DNA from: an uncultured Prevotellaceae bacterium
GTDB taxonomy: Bacteria > Bacteroidota > Bacteroidia > Bacteroidales > Bacteroidaceae
Direction: 5' to 3'
Length of the DNA: 64,000 nucleotides
Assembly (NCBI GenBank): GCA_902790625.1
Contig: CADASP010000017.1
Location: 1-64,000 of the forward strand
Shown: positions 19,535 to 27,298 of the stretch, piece after piece
Position numbering within the stretch: the stretch's first letter is position 1
How the letters are laid out: every line of letters begins with the position of its first letter
Position numbers and translations under genes: made by a program
Notes under the pieces: generated by a model
The model's input: only the letters and a program-made list of their open reading frames with translations
Database searches by the model: none
What the model was told of the DNA's origin: nothing

Positions 19535-21988
19535 ATGAAGAAAACAATCATCCTGCTCCTGGGTTGCATGCTCTCATTGGGCATGCAGGCCAGGAGCTTC
19601 GTCTTGCAGCGCGACAGCATCCCTGCCGACACGCTGCGCACCGATTCGCTCAACAACGACTCCGTAAAGCCTAAGAAAGCAGAACCGAAGAAAGAAACCG
19701 AGTACGAGAAGCTGCTCAAGAAAGACAGCACCTATCGCGACGGCCTGTTCCGGGTGCGCCACATCGAGGATAAATACTACTTCGAGGTGCCCGACTCGAT
19801 GCTGGGCCGCATGGTGCTCTGCGTCACCCGCTTCACCGGCGTTCCCCAGCAGCTGGGGCAGTTTGCCGGCGAGGAAATCAACCACAGTACCGTCTACTTC
19901 GAACAGCGCGACACCACCAGCCTGATTCTGCGCCAGTATGTGCAGAGCCACCTTAGCGACCCTGCCGACCAGATTACCCGCACGCTGGAGCAGTCGACCG
20001 TCAACCCGATGGTGGCGGCGTTCAAGGTCATAGGCCGAAACCCCGAGAAGGATGCCAGCCTCATCGAGGTGACACCGATCTTCAAGGGCGACAGCCATCT
20101 GACGTCGTTCGACAACCAGACCAAGTCATCGCTGAAGTTGGCAGGGATTATGGCCGACCGTACCTTCATCGACACCATGAAGGTGTTTCCCACCAATATC
20201 GAGGTGGCCACTATCCGCACCTACGGCACCCAACCGTCGTCGTCGCCCGCATCGCGCACGGGAAGCGTCACCATCAACCTCAACACGTCGATGGTGCTGT
20301 TGCCCGAGACACCTATGCGTAAGCGACTGTGGGACGAGCGCATCGGCTATTTCGTCAATGGCTTCGTGCGCTTCAGCGACGACCAGCACAAGACACAGCA
20401 CGAGTCGTTCATCTCGCGCTACCGTCTGGTGCCGAAGGACAAGCAGCGCTACCTGCGCGGCGAACTGGTGGAGCCGGTGAAGCAGATTGTATACTACATT
20501 GACCCCGCCACGCCAAAGAAGTGGGTGCCCTATCTCATCCAGGGTGTCAACGACTGGAACGTGGCCTTCGAGGCCGCTGGCTTCAAGAACGCCATAGTGG
20601 CCAAGGAACTGCCCGCCGACGGCTCCATCAGCATGGAGGATGCCCGCTTCTCGGCCATCCGCTATCTGCCCAGCGAGACCGAGAACGCATACGGCCCCCA
20701 CATCGTCGACCCCCGCTCGGGCGAAATCATCGAGGCCCACGTATGCTGGTACCACAATGTGATGAACCTGCTTACAAAGTGGTATATGGTGCAGTGTGGC
20801 CCCTTGGACAAGCGGGCGCAGAAGATGAAGTTCGACGAGAAGCTCATGGGCGAGCTCATCCGCTTCGTCTCCTCCCACGAGGTGGGCCACACGCTGGGCT
20901 TGCGCCACAACATGGGCGCCTCCTTTGCCACGCCGGTGGAAAAGCTGCGCGACAAGCAGTGGGTGGAAGCCCATGGCCACACCGCCAGCATCATGGACTA
21001 TGCCCGCTTCAACTACGTGGCCCAGCCCGAGGACAAGATTGGTTCCAAGGGACTCTTCCCCCGCATCAACGACTACGACAAGTGGGCCATCAAGTGGGGC
21101 TACCAGTGGCGGCCAGAGTTCAAGGACGAATACGACGAGAAGGAGAAGCTGATGACCGAGACCACCAAGATTCTGCGTGGCAACCCCCGCCTGTGGTTTG
21201 GAGGCGAAGGCCGCAGCAGCGACCCGCGCGCACAGACCGAAGACCTGGGCGACAACTCGGTGAAGGCATCCGAGTATGGTCTGAAGAACTTGAAGCGCGT
21301 GATGGAGAACCTGCCCAAGTGGACGCACGAGGAGAACGACCAGTATGACGATTTGAGCGAGATGTACCGTGCCGTCACCGACCAGTTCAACCGCTACCGA
21401 GGCCACGTGCTGCGAAACATCGCCGGGCGCGAGGACAACAACATGCCTGGCCTGGAACCTGTGGCCTTCACCTCAAAAGAGCGTCAGAAGGAGGCGTTGG
21501 AGTATATAGGTCGCAACATCTTTGATGCGCCCGAATGGCTCTATCCCCAAAACATCATCAACAAGGTAGGCGTCAACCCCACCACTTCGCAAAACTCCAT
21601 GCAGGAGATGGTGGTCAACCAGTTGCTGTCACTCTCTACACTCAACTCGCTCTGCAACCAAGGCTACTACCCCGTGGATGAATATCTCGCCGACCTCTTC
21701 GCACTGGTGTGGAAACCCATCGACGAGGGCAACGAGTGGAAGGCCAAGGAGCGCCGCAACCTGCAGCGCAGCTACATTAGTCAGGTTAACACCCTGCTGA
21801 ATCCCCCAACGACATCGGGTGGCATGCGCATCGACGGCAGCGACGTGTTGCTCTACATGCTGCAGCACCTGGATCAGATTGAGCAGCACCTGAAGGGCCT
21901 CTCGGCAAGCGGCATCAACGCCCAGCATCGCGACGAGCTGCTGCGGCGCATCAAGCAGATGCGTGAGAAGCACTATTCGTCAGAGTGA
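19535..21988 (+). CDS. Secreted zinc-dependent metalloprotease (DUF5117/DUF4953 family)
   Basis: An 817-residue gluzincin/metzincin-like protease with a signal peptide (KKTIILLLGCMLSLGMQA). A DUF5118/DUF5117 N-terminal region precedes a DUF4953 catalytic part with the extended zinc motif HEVGHTLGLRHN at about residue 448 and a following SIMDYARFNYV Met-turn. Length matches the Bacteroidetes family of about 800-850 residues. The ATG at 19535 is preferred over an in-frame GTG at 19526, which would lie inside an AAGTGATAAGTGAAAAGT repeat. It begins 31 nt after the GH2 gene and is probably co-transcribed. Substrate unknown. Confidence 0.88.
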   Translation: MKKTIILLLGCMLSLGMQARSFVLQRDSIPADTLRTDSLNNDSVKPKKAEPKKETEYEKLLKKDSTYRDGLFRVRHIEDKYYFEVPDSMLGRMVLCVTRFTGVPQQLGQFAGEEINHSTVYFEQRDTTSLILRQYVQSHLSDPADQITRTLEQSTVNPMVAAFKVIGRNPEKDASLIEVTPIFKGDSHLTSFDNQTKSSLKLAGIMADRTFIDTMKVFPTNIEVATIRTYGTQPSSSPASRTGSVTINLNTSMVLLPETPMRKRLWDERIGYFVNGFVRFSDDQHKTQHESFISRYRLVPKDKQRYLRGELVEPVKQIVYYIDPATPKKWVPYLIQGVNDWNVAFEAAGFKNAIVAKELPADGSISMEDARFSAIRYLPSETENAYGPHIVDPRSGEIIEAHVCWYHNVMNLLTKWYMVQCGPLDKRAQKMKFDEKLMGELIRFVSSHEVGHTLGLRHNMGASFATPVEKLRDKQWVEAHGHTASIMDYARFNYVAQPEDKIGSKGLFPRINDYDKWAIKWGYQWRPEFKDEYDEKEKLMTETTKILRGNPRLWFGGEGRSSDPRAQTEDLGDNSVKASEYGLKNLKRVMENLPKWTHEENDQYDDLSEMYRAVTDQFNRYRGHVLRNIAGREDNNMPGLEPVAFTSKERQKEALEYIGRNIFDAPEWLYPQNIINKVGVNPTTSQNSMQEMVVNQLLSLSTLNSLCNQGYYPVDEYLADLFALVWKPIDEGNEWKAKERRNLQRSYISQVNTLLNPPTTSGGMRIDGSDVLLYMLQHLDQIEQHLKGLSASGINAQHRDELLRRIKQMREKHYSSE

Positions 21989-22038
21989 GGAGTTAGGAGT
22001 TAGGAGTTACGAGTTAGGAGTTAGGAGTTAGGAGTTGA
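21989..22038. repeat. GAGTTAGGA tandem repeat
   Basis: About five near-perfect copies of the 9-mer GAGTTAGGA follow directly on the metalloprotease stop. Similar simple repeats (GAGAAGTGA, GTTGCAGGA) follow or precede several other genes here. Confidence 0.8.
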
Positions 22039-22089
22039 TATGATGTTCCATCTTAGTTGTTTGGTTGTTTTGTCGTTTGGTCGTTTGGA

Positions 22090-22213
22090 AAAGCCCCTCC
22101 CCCCGCCCCCCCTATGGGGGGGAGCATATAGACCCAACGCCCCCCGCAAAACTATAGTAGCCCCCTCGGGGGCAGAAGGGGGGGCTTTCCCCTCGGGGAG
22201 CGAAGGGGGGGCG
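22090..22213. repeat. A-family palindromic element, copy A1, plus extra half arm
   Basis: Arms AAGCCCCTCC...GGGGGGGAGCATATAG and CTATAGTAGCCCCCTC...GGGGGGGCTT flank the centre ACCCAACGCCCCCCGCAAAA. A further half copy with CCCCTCGGGGAGCGAAGGG follows. The frame leading into the phytase-like gene is open through all of it and reads KTIVAPSGAEGGA. Confidence 0.8.
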
Positions 22214-22231
22214 GAGAGGGGGTCTTCTCCT

Positions 22232-22318
22232 AAACGACTAAACGACCAATCCCCTAAACGACTAAACGACCAATCCCCTAACCGACTAAACGACCAATCC
22301 CCTAAACGACTAACTTGC
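22232..22318. repeat. CTAAACGACCAATCC tandem repeat
   Basis: Four degenerate copies of about 23 nt containing CCTAAACGACTAAACGACC, reading KRLNDQSP repeats in the frame of the gene that follows. The same words in reverse orientation flank the gene at 22060-22085 and 23345-23482. Confidence 0.8.
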
Positions 22319-23299
22319 GTGCTGGCGGGGGTACTCTCGTGGCTCACCCTCGCCACCACCGCGCAGCAGCACTTCCCCAAGACGATCCCCCCCGGCAACT
22401 ACAGCGGCATCTGCCATCTGCAGGGCGACCGCTACGCCGTGGTGAGCGACAAGGCCGACGGCGATGGCTTCTTCGTCTTCCGCCTCAGCATCGATGGCGC
22501 CGCCCAGCGCATCACCCAGGCCGAGAACCTGGGCTACCGCAGCAGCGGCATGCCCAATCGCGACATGGAGGGCATCTGCTACCGCCCGTCTTCCAACACG
22601 GTCTTCATCAGTGGCGAGGCCGACAACGAGGTCTACGAGTACACGCTCGACGGCAAGCGCACAGGGCGCCGCTTGGCGATGCCCGAATGCTACAAGAAGG
22701 CACGCCGCAACCTGGGGTTAGAGTCGCTGACCTACGACACGCTCACCGCCCGCTTCTTCACCACCACCGAGAGCCCCCTGCGGGGCGACTCGCTATTGCG
22801 CATACAGGCCTTCGACGACGACCTGCAGCCCGCCCAGCAGTATCTCTATCGCCCCGACGCCCCGCTCAGCCGCAAGTACCGTCATGGGGTGGTGGAGCTG
22901 TGCGCCTTGGGCGACGGGCGATTGCTGGTGATGGAGCGGCAGGTGCGGGTGCCCAAATTGAAGCTCGATGCCACGACCGTGATACGCATCTACGAGGTGG
23001 TGCCTGCTCAGCAGCCACTGCTGCAGAAACGGCTGGTGACTGAGTTCAAGACGCGGCTAACACTCACTTCGCACAAGTTTGCCAACTATGAGGGGATGTG
23101 TGCAGCCCCAGCCCCCCCTTCGCCCCCCGAGGGGGGCACGATAGACCCTACGTCCCGCAAAACTATAGAAGCCCCCTCGGGGGCCGTAGGGGGGGCTTCA
23201 CCCCTCACCTCCACTCCCTTGCTGCTGCTCGTGGCCGACTCGCAAAACCACTACAAGGGCGTGCTGCGCGACTGGTTCCTGGTGATGGTTGAGAGGTGA
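22319..23299 (+). CDS. Esterase-like activity-of-phytase domain protein with an in-frame repeat insertion
   Basis: The conserved protein begins with a signal-like segment (VLAGVLSWLTLATTA) and continues GNYSGICHLQGDRYAVVSDK, MPNRDMEGICYRPSSNTVFI, LGLESLTYDTLTARFFTTTE, RYHGVVELCALG-like strands and YEGMCA, the pattern of the esterase-like phytase/SdiA-regulated beta-propeller family. Between YEGMCA and LLLLVADSQNHYKGVLRDW, an A-family palindrome adds about 35 residues (PPEGGTIDPTSRKTIEAPSG and following). The frame is open back to 22040, but that part is only translated repeats, so a GTG at 22319 is proposed as start; the original N-terminus may have been overwritten. Probably a secreted phosphoesterase-like protein; substrate unknown. 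Confidence 0.75.
   Translation: MLAGVLSWLTLATTAQQHFPKTIPPGNYSGICHLQGDRYAVVSDKADGDGFFVFRLSIDGAAQRITQAENLGYRSSGMPNRDMEGICYRPSSNTVFISGEADNEVYEYTLDGKRTGRRLAMPECYKKARRNLGLESLTYDTLTARFFTTTESPLRGDSLLRIQAFDDDLQPAQQYLYRPDAPLSRKYRHGVVELCALGDGRLLVMERQVRVPKLKLDATTVIRIYEVVPAQQPLLQKRLVTEFKTRLTLTSHKFANYEGMCAAPAPPSPPEGGTIDPTSRKTIEAPSGAVGGASPLTSTPLLLLVADSQNHYKGVLRDWFLVMVER
23110..23198. repeat. A-family palindromic element, copy A2, inside a coding region
   Basis: AGCCCCCCCTTCG...GAGGGGGGCACGATAG and CTATAGAAGCCCCCTC...GTAGGGGGGGCT are inverted arms around ACCCTACGTCCCGCAAAA. The element has no stop in the frame of the surrounding gene. Confidence 0.85.
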
Positions 23300-23344
23300 G
23301 AGGTGAGGGGTGAGAGGTGAGAGAACAGTTTGCACGTCCAAATG

Positions 23345-23482
23345 AGAAGTTAGTCGTTTAGGGGATTGGTCGTTTAGTTGTTTAGGCTGCGGTAACATCC
23401 CCAAACGACCAAACGACAAAACAACCAAACGACCAAGTAACATCCCCAACGACCAAACGACAAATATACCAAACGACTAAAC
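23345..23482. repeat. CGTTTAGT/ACCAAACGAC repeat cluster
   Basis: Short copies of GTCGTTTAG and its complement ACCAAACGACAAA form a degenerate inverted and tandem cluster between the phytase-like gene and menE, including two copies of AACATCCCCAA. Confidence 0.75.
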
Positions 23483-23514
23483 TCCTCACCTCTCACCCCT
23501 AAAAGCACACCAAT

Positions 23515-24495
23515 ATGAATCTCGATGAATTTCTTCGCGAATGGAGTGCTCCCGGCGACAAGCTGCTGGTGCACACCAGTGGCTCCACCGGCCAGCCCAA
23601 GCCGCTGTGGGTGGAGAAGCGGCGCATGGAGGCCTCGGCCCGCATCACCTGCCAGTTTTTGGGGCTGAAGCCGGGCGACACCGCCCTGCTCTGTCTGCCC
23701 CTCGACTATATCGCGGGCAAGATGATGGTGGTGCGCGCCCTCACCTGCGGTCTGCGGCTCGTCAGCCTTCCACCCAGTAGCCATCCCTTGGCGCAGATGG
23801 ATGGGGCGTGCGAGGCTGTCGACTTTGCTGCCATGGTGCCCTTGCAGGTGTGGAACTCGCTGCAAGTGCCCCAGGAGCGCCAGCGGCTCATGGGCATACG
23901 CCACCTCATCATTGGTGGCGGAGCCATCGACGATGCCTTGGCCGCCGAGCTGAAGTCGTTTCCCAACGCTGTGTGGAGCACCTACGGCATGACCGAGACG
24001 CTCTCGCACATTGCCCTGCGCCGTCTGAGCGGCAGCGAGGCCACGGAGTGGTACACGCCCTTCAGCGGTGTCGCCCTCGCGCTCAGCAGCGAAGGCTGTC
24101 TAATCATCGACGCCCCTCTTGTATGCCCGCAGACGCTTGTCACCAACGACGTGGCCGAGCTGCTCCCCGATGGGCGTTTCCGCATCCTCGGTCGGCGCGA
24201 CAATGTGGTCTGCTCGGGAGGGATAAAAATACAAATTGAAGAGGTGGAGCGCCTGCTGAAGCCCCACCTCGCCATGCCCTTCTGCGTCGCCAAGCGGAAA
24301 GATGCCCGTTTGGGCGAGGCCCTGGTGCTCCTCGTGCAGTCGCCCGCCGACATCGCCCCGCTCCAATCCATCTGCCGCCGGGTGCTCCCCCGCCTGTGGA
24401 AGCCACGCCGCATCATCGGCGTGCCCCGCATCCCCCTCACCGCCACCGGCAAGATTGCCAGGCACGAGGCACAGCGGATGGCAGAAAGAGAATAG
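23515..24495 (+). CDS. menE: o-Succinylbenzoate--CoA ligase (short AMP-binding enzyme)
   Basis: A 326-residue acyl-adenylate synthetase of the short form used in Bacteroidetes menaquinone synthesis; it activates o-succinylbenzoate with ATP and CoA. The AMP-binding P-loop-like motif is LLVHTSGSTGQPKPLWVEK (about 17-35), the adenylate motif WSTYGMTETLSHIALR (about 155), the hinge GRRDNVVCSGGIKIQIEEVE (about 226) and the catalytic lysine is in LTATGKIARHEA (K near 313). No other men genes are in the window, and a general AMP-ligase role cannot be wholly excluded. It is preceded by 200 nt of repeats and no clear promoter. Confidence 0.85.
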   Translation: MNLDEFLREWSAPGDKLLVHTSGSTGQPKPLWVEKRRMEASARITCQFLGLKPGDTALLCLPLDYIAGKMMVVRALTCGLRLVSLPPSSHPLAQMDGACEAVDFAAMVPLQVWNSLQVPQERQRLMGIRHLIIGGGAIDDALAAELKSFPNAVWSTYGMTETLSHIALRRLSGSEATEWYTPFSGVALALSSEGCLIIDAPLVCPQTLVTNDVAELLPDGRFRILGRRDNVVCSGGIKIQIEEVERLLKPHLAMPFCVAKRKDARLGEALVLLVQSPADIAPLQSICRRVLPRLWKPRRIIGVPRIPLTATGKIARHEAQRMAERE

Positions 24496-24540
24496 TACAG
24501 GGGCAACATATCTGCCTTTTGCTTCCTCTCAACCATGCGG

Positions 24541-24789
24541 AAACATGTTCAAGGTACGGTTGAAAAGACGGTGAAGCCGTCTCCTCTCAATAGCCGTAGG
24601 TCGGAACGACCTGCGGATAGTAGGTACGGGGTGATAACGACCCTGAAGGGGTCGCCCGTACTCACGTGAGGTCTTTCCGGCAGTATAGATGGGCGACCCC
24701 TATTCCCGAGCAAAGCTCGCCTACCCGTAGCCTTTCAGCGTCTGGAATCTTCAAAAAACGCTATTGTCTTTTCAACCGTACGAACATGT
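24541..24789. repeat. MITE-like element with about 25-bp terminal inverted repeats
   Basis: The ends carry AACATGTTC, a short spacer and GTACGGTTGAAAAGAC (24542-24570) and its inverted match GTCTTTTCAACCGTACGAAC (24769-24788). Inside are small stems (GTAGGTCGGAACGACCTGC; GACCCTGAAGGGGTC). No coding sequence. A related partial copy lies at 56360-56460. Confidence 0.75.
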
Positions 24790-24864
24790 TTTTATCTGGT
24801 TTTAGAAGATTTGATTATCAATCAAATGAGTCTACTCCGAAAACCATTATTGTCGCGAAAGTCG

Positions 24865-24992
24865 GCGCAGCAGCTCCCCTCCCCTCAAGGGGAGGGGCCA
24901 GGGGTGGGGTCTGTATATCATTCACTCGCAGGATGTTAGAGACCCCGACCCCACCCCTACCCCTCCCCTTGAGGGGAGGGGAACGGCTGCGC
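24865..24992. repeat. B-family palindromic element, copy B1
   Basis: Near-perfect arms of about 48 nt (GCGCAGC...CTCCCCTCAAGGGGAGGGG and its inverse) surround the centre TCTGTATATCATTCACTCGC-AGGATGTTAGA. The centre is identical in copy B2 at 61567-61677. Confidence 0.9.
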
Positions 24993-25039
24993 ATTGTTTT
25001 TGGGTTGTTTTTTAGTGGAGAAGGGTTTTCGGAGTGTAC

Positions 25040-25220
25040 TCATCAAATCGTGTTTTTGAAAGACGCGAAGCGCCATCTGTGCCAGCGGCCATGGATGATA
25101 CCTGTATTATTCATTCCCAGTGCTGTCTACCGCAGGGCGGTCTTTTTAAAAACCAAATAAAACCAACAAAAACATGTTTTATTTGGTTTTATCTTGCTTT
25201 TTTAAAGACGCGAAGCGTAA
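25040..25220. repeat. Dispersed repeat with GACGCGAAGCG and CTACCGCAG words
   Basis: It contains GAAAGACGCGAAGCGCCATC, GTCTACCGCAGGGCGGTCTT, AACCAAATAAAACCAACAAA and AAAGACGCGAAGCGTAATCT. The same order of words is present at 56490-56650, before the long PL11 gene. The gap 24496-25446 has no supportable gene. Confidence 0.75.
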
Positions 25221-25327
25221 TCTATGGGGTGGATTCAGGAGAGGCGGCGCACGACAAACAGGGAGGGGGAGGCACCGCAGAGGGAAAAGGGGCATGCTTT
25301 TTAGGTTGGCAGCGGGCGGGGAAATGA

Positions 25328-25390
25328 TTGGCAGCGGCCGCTGCCAATGATGGCAGCGAACGCCGCCAATGATGGCAGCGGCCGCTGCCA
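25328..25390. repeat. Paired 18-20-nt GGCAGCGGCCGCTGCC palindromes
   Basis: TTGGCAGCGGCCGCTGCCAA at 25328-25347 and TGGCAGCGGCCGCTGCCA at 25373-25390 are perfect palindromes separated by a decayed third copy (GGCAGCGAACGCCGCC). Confidence 0.85.
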
Positions 25391-25446
25391 ACCGAAATTT
25401 GTAAGTGATGATGAATAATGCCTCGAATGATTATGATAAGTTCCTT

Positions 25447-26082
25447 TCACTCCATCGGCTTAATCATCGACTCAATGAACTGGATTTCATCGTCCGTCAG
25501 GCCATATTTCGCATAGAGGTCGGCATCAGTCCAAGGGCGGGTGAAATCTTGGAGGGGGACGAAACTGAACACTTCCTTTGTCATATTAATAGATGACATG
25601 AATTGCAGAAGCAGGAATCTAAAGAATTTTGTGCAACAATAATGGTAACAATTCTCTATTTCTGTTTTATTGTCTGAAGCAGCAAGGATTAGATAGGATT
25701 CGGTACACACGGTGTTTCGCGAGATAACTTCAGTTCGTGAAAGGACCCTAAAACGTCCTGATTTATCTGGTTCACCAGCATGTTCTGCAAGAAGTTTGCT
25801 TGTCATTACTTTGTATTTGTCTATGATGTTTTCGCACGCTGTTATTAAACCACGCTCAATATAGCTTATCCCTTCACTGCTATATAACAATGTGCTTCCT
25901 CCAAAATATTTATCTCTTCCACGCACATACGAACGAAGACCAAATGGTTTATATGGTTTGACGCTTTCTGAAAAACATTTTTCATTCTTGGATAATACTT
26001 TGTGGATAATATCAACAGCTTTGTTGTTGCTAATAAGAACTTCGAACTCATTGGCTGTATATACTACACCCGTAGCATTCAT
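25447..26082 (-). CDS. Orphan C-terminal specificity domain of an Eco57I-like restriction-modification enzyme
   Basis: This 211-residue protein matches the C-terminal TaqI-like specificity region of type IIG/Eco57I-class enzymes: FEVLISNNKAVDIIHKVL, KPYKPFGLRSYVRG, KVMTSKLLAEHAGEPDKSGR, RTEVISRNTVCTESYLIL, FFRFLLLQFMSSINMTKEVF and the typical terminal PLQDFTRPWTDADLYAKYGL. The methyltransferase and nuclease parts (about 400-800 residues) are absent. The sequence is clearly AT-richer than its neighbours. A -7 box 130 nt upstream suggests it may still be transcribed, so it could be a remnant or a small DNA-binding protein. No cognate methylase is in the window. Confidence 0.7.
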   Translation of the reverse strand: MNATGVVYTANEFEVLISNNKAVDIIHKVLSKNEKCFSESVKPYKPFGLRSYVRGRDKYFGGSTLLYSSEGISYIERGLITACENIIDKYKVMTSKLLAEHAGEPDKSGRFRVLSRTEVISRNTVCTESYLILAASDNKTEIENCYHYCCTKFFRFLLLQFMSSINMTKEVFSFVPLQDFTRPWTDADLYAKYGLTDDEIQFIESMIKPME

Positions 26083-26211
26083 CTCCGCTTTTGTCTTTGA
26101 TTAGAGATTTGAATTTCCGACGTTCAAATGGTCAAAAACAAAGCATCAATGACGCTTCTCAATATGTCGTTGTCCCACCCATCGCCCATGCGGCGTGGGT
26201 AAAGACGGTTG

Positions 26212-26219
26212 CAAAGTTA
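26212..26219 (-). promoter_or_regulatory. -7 box upstream of the orphan specificity-domain gene
   Basis: TAACTTTG on the minus strand, about 130 nt before the ATG at 26082. Confidence 0.5.
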
Positions 26220-26341
26220 CGCTTTTTTTCTGAATACTCCTATCTTTTATATGATTTTTTTCGTATCTCAACAATCCCTCGTTTCATTGCGGCTTGAAAC
26301 TGCTGCGGTAAACGGGGATGTCAACACCAAGTGGCGTGCAA

Positions 26342-27298
26342 CTATGCGTTGACCACGTTGATAGGCTTTCCGCTGATGAAGGCGTCGACGTTGGCGATGG
26401 CCATCTGCATCAGGCGCTGGCGCGCCTCGAAGGTGGCCCAGGCGATGTGGGGGGTGAGGTAGGCGTTGTCGCAGTTGAGGAGGGGGTTGGTGGCCTGTGC
26501 GGGCTCCACGGAGAGAACGTCGGCGCAATAGGCGGCCAGGCGCTTCGCCTGCAGCGCATCGGCCACGGCCTGCTCGTCGACCAGCGGCCCACGGCCCGTG
26601 TTCACCAGGATGGCGGTGGGCTTCATCTTCGCCAGGGTGTCGGCATTGATGAGGTGGTGCGTCTGTGGCGTCAGCGGACAGTGGAGCGAGAGGACGTCGC
26701 TGACGGCCAGCAGCTCGTCGAGGGTTGCCTTGCTGAAGCCCTCTGGCAGTGCGTCGGCGGCCTTGCTGGTGAGGGCGCTGACGTGCATGCCGAAGCAGCG
26801 GGCGATGGTGGCCACCTTCATGCCGATGCTGCCTAAGCCCACGATGCCCATGGTCTTGCCGCTGAGCTCGATGAGCGGCGTGTCCCAATACACGAAGTCG
26901 TTGCTGGCCGTCCATGCCCCCATGCGGTTCTGGCGGGCGTAGTGGTCGACGCTGTGGGTGATGTTAAGGATGTGGGCGAAGGTGAGCTGCGCCACGCTGT
27001 CGGTGCTGTAGGCGGGGATGTTGGTGACGACGATGCCGCGCTGGCGGGCGGCGGCGGTGTCGACCACGTTGTAGCCCGTGGCGAGCACGCCGATGTAGCG
27101 CAGCTGTGGCAGCTGTGCCATAGCGGCGTCGTTGATGATCACTTTGTTGGTGAGCAGGATGTGGGCATCCTTGGCCCGCTCCAACAGTTGGGTGGGGGCG
27201 GTGCGGTCGTAGACCGTCAGCTCGCCCAAGGCTTGCATGCCCTCCCACGAGATGTCGCCGGGATTGGCAGCATAGCCGTCGAGTACTACTATCTTCAT
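26342..27298 (-). CDS. D-2-hydroxyacid dehydrogenase (glycerate dehydrogenase-like)
   Basis: A 318-residue NAD(P)-dependent dehydrogenase. The Rossmann motif is GIVGLGSIGMKVA (about 150), and the catalytic Arg-Glu-His set lies in LVNTGRGPLVDE, SVEPAQATNPLL and LTPHIAWATFEAR. NAYLTPHIAW and the short C-terminus fit the HprA/glycerate and hydroxypyruvate reductases rather than the longer 3-phosphoglycerate dehydrogenases with ACT domains. Its ATG overlaps the rarA stop (TAATG), so it is translated from the rarA transcript. Its exact substrate is not determined by sequence. Confidence 0.88.
   Translation of the reverse strand: MKIVVLDGYAANPGDISWEGMQALGELTVYDRTAPTQLLERAKDAHILLTNKVIINDAAMAQLPQLRYIGVLATGYNVVDTAAARQRGIVVTNIPAYSTDSVAQLTFAHILNITHSVDHYARQNRMGAWTASNDFVYWDTPLIELSGKTMGIVGLGSIGMKVATIARCFGMHVSALTSKAADALPEGFSKATLDELLAVSDVLSLHCPLTPQTHHLINADTLAKMKPTAILVNTGRGPLVDEQAVADALQAKRLAAYCADVLSVEPAQATNPLLNCDNAYLTPHIAWATFEARQRLMQMAIANVDAFISGKPINVVNA

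Noticed and set aside
22040..22318. Start of the phytase-like gene at 22040
   Set aside because: The first 93 codons are translated repeats (A1 and the AACGACC array); a GTG just before a signal-like segment is a better start, though read-through is not excluded.
24666..25160. 164-codon frame in the repeat cluster after menE
   Set aside because: It is made of MITE-like and B-family repeat sequence; the translation has no independent features.
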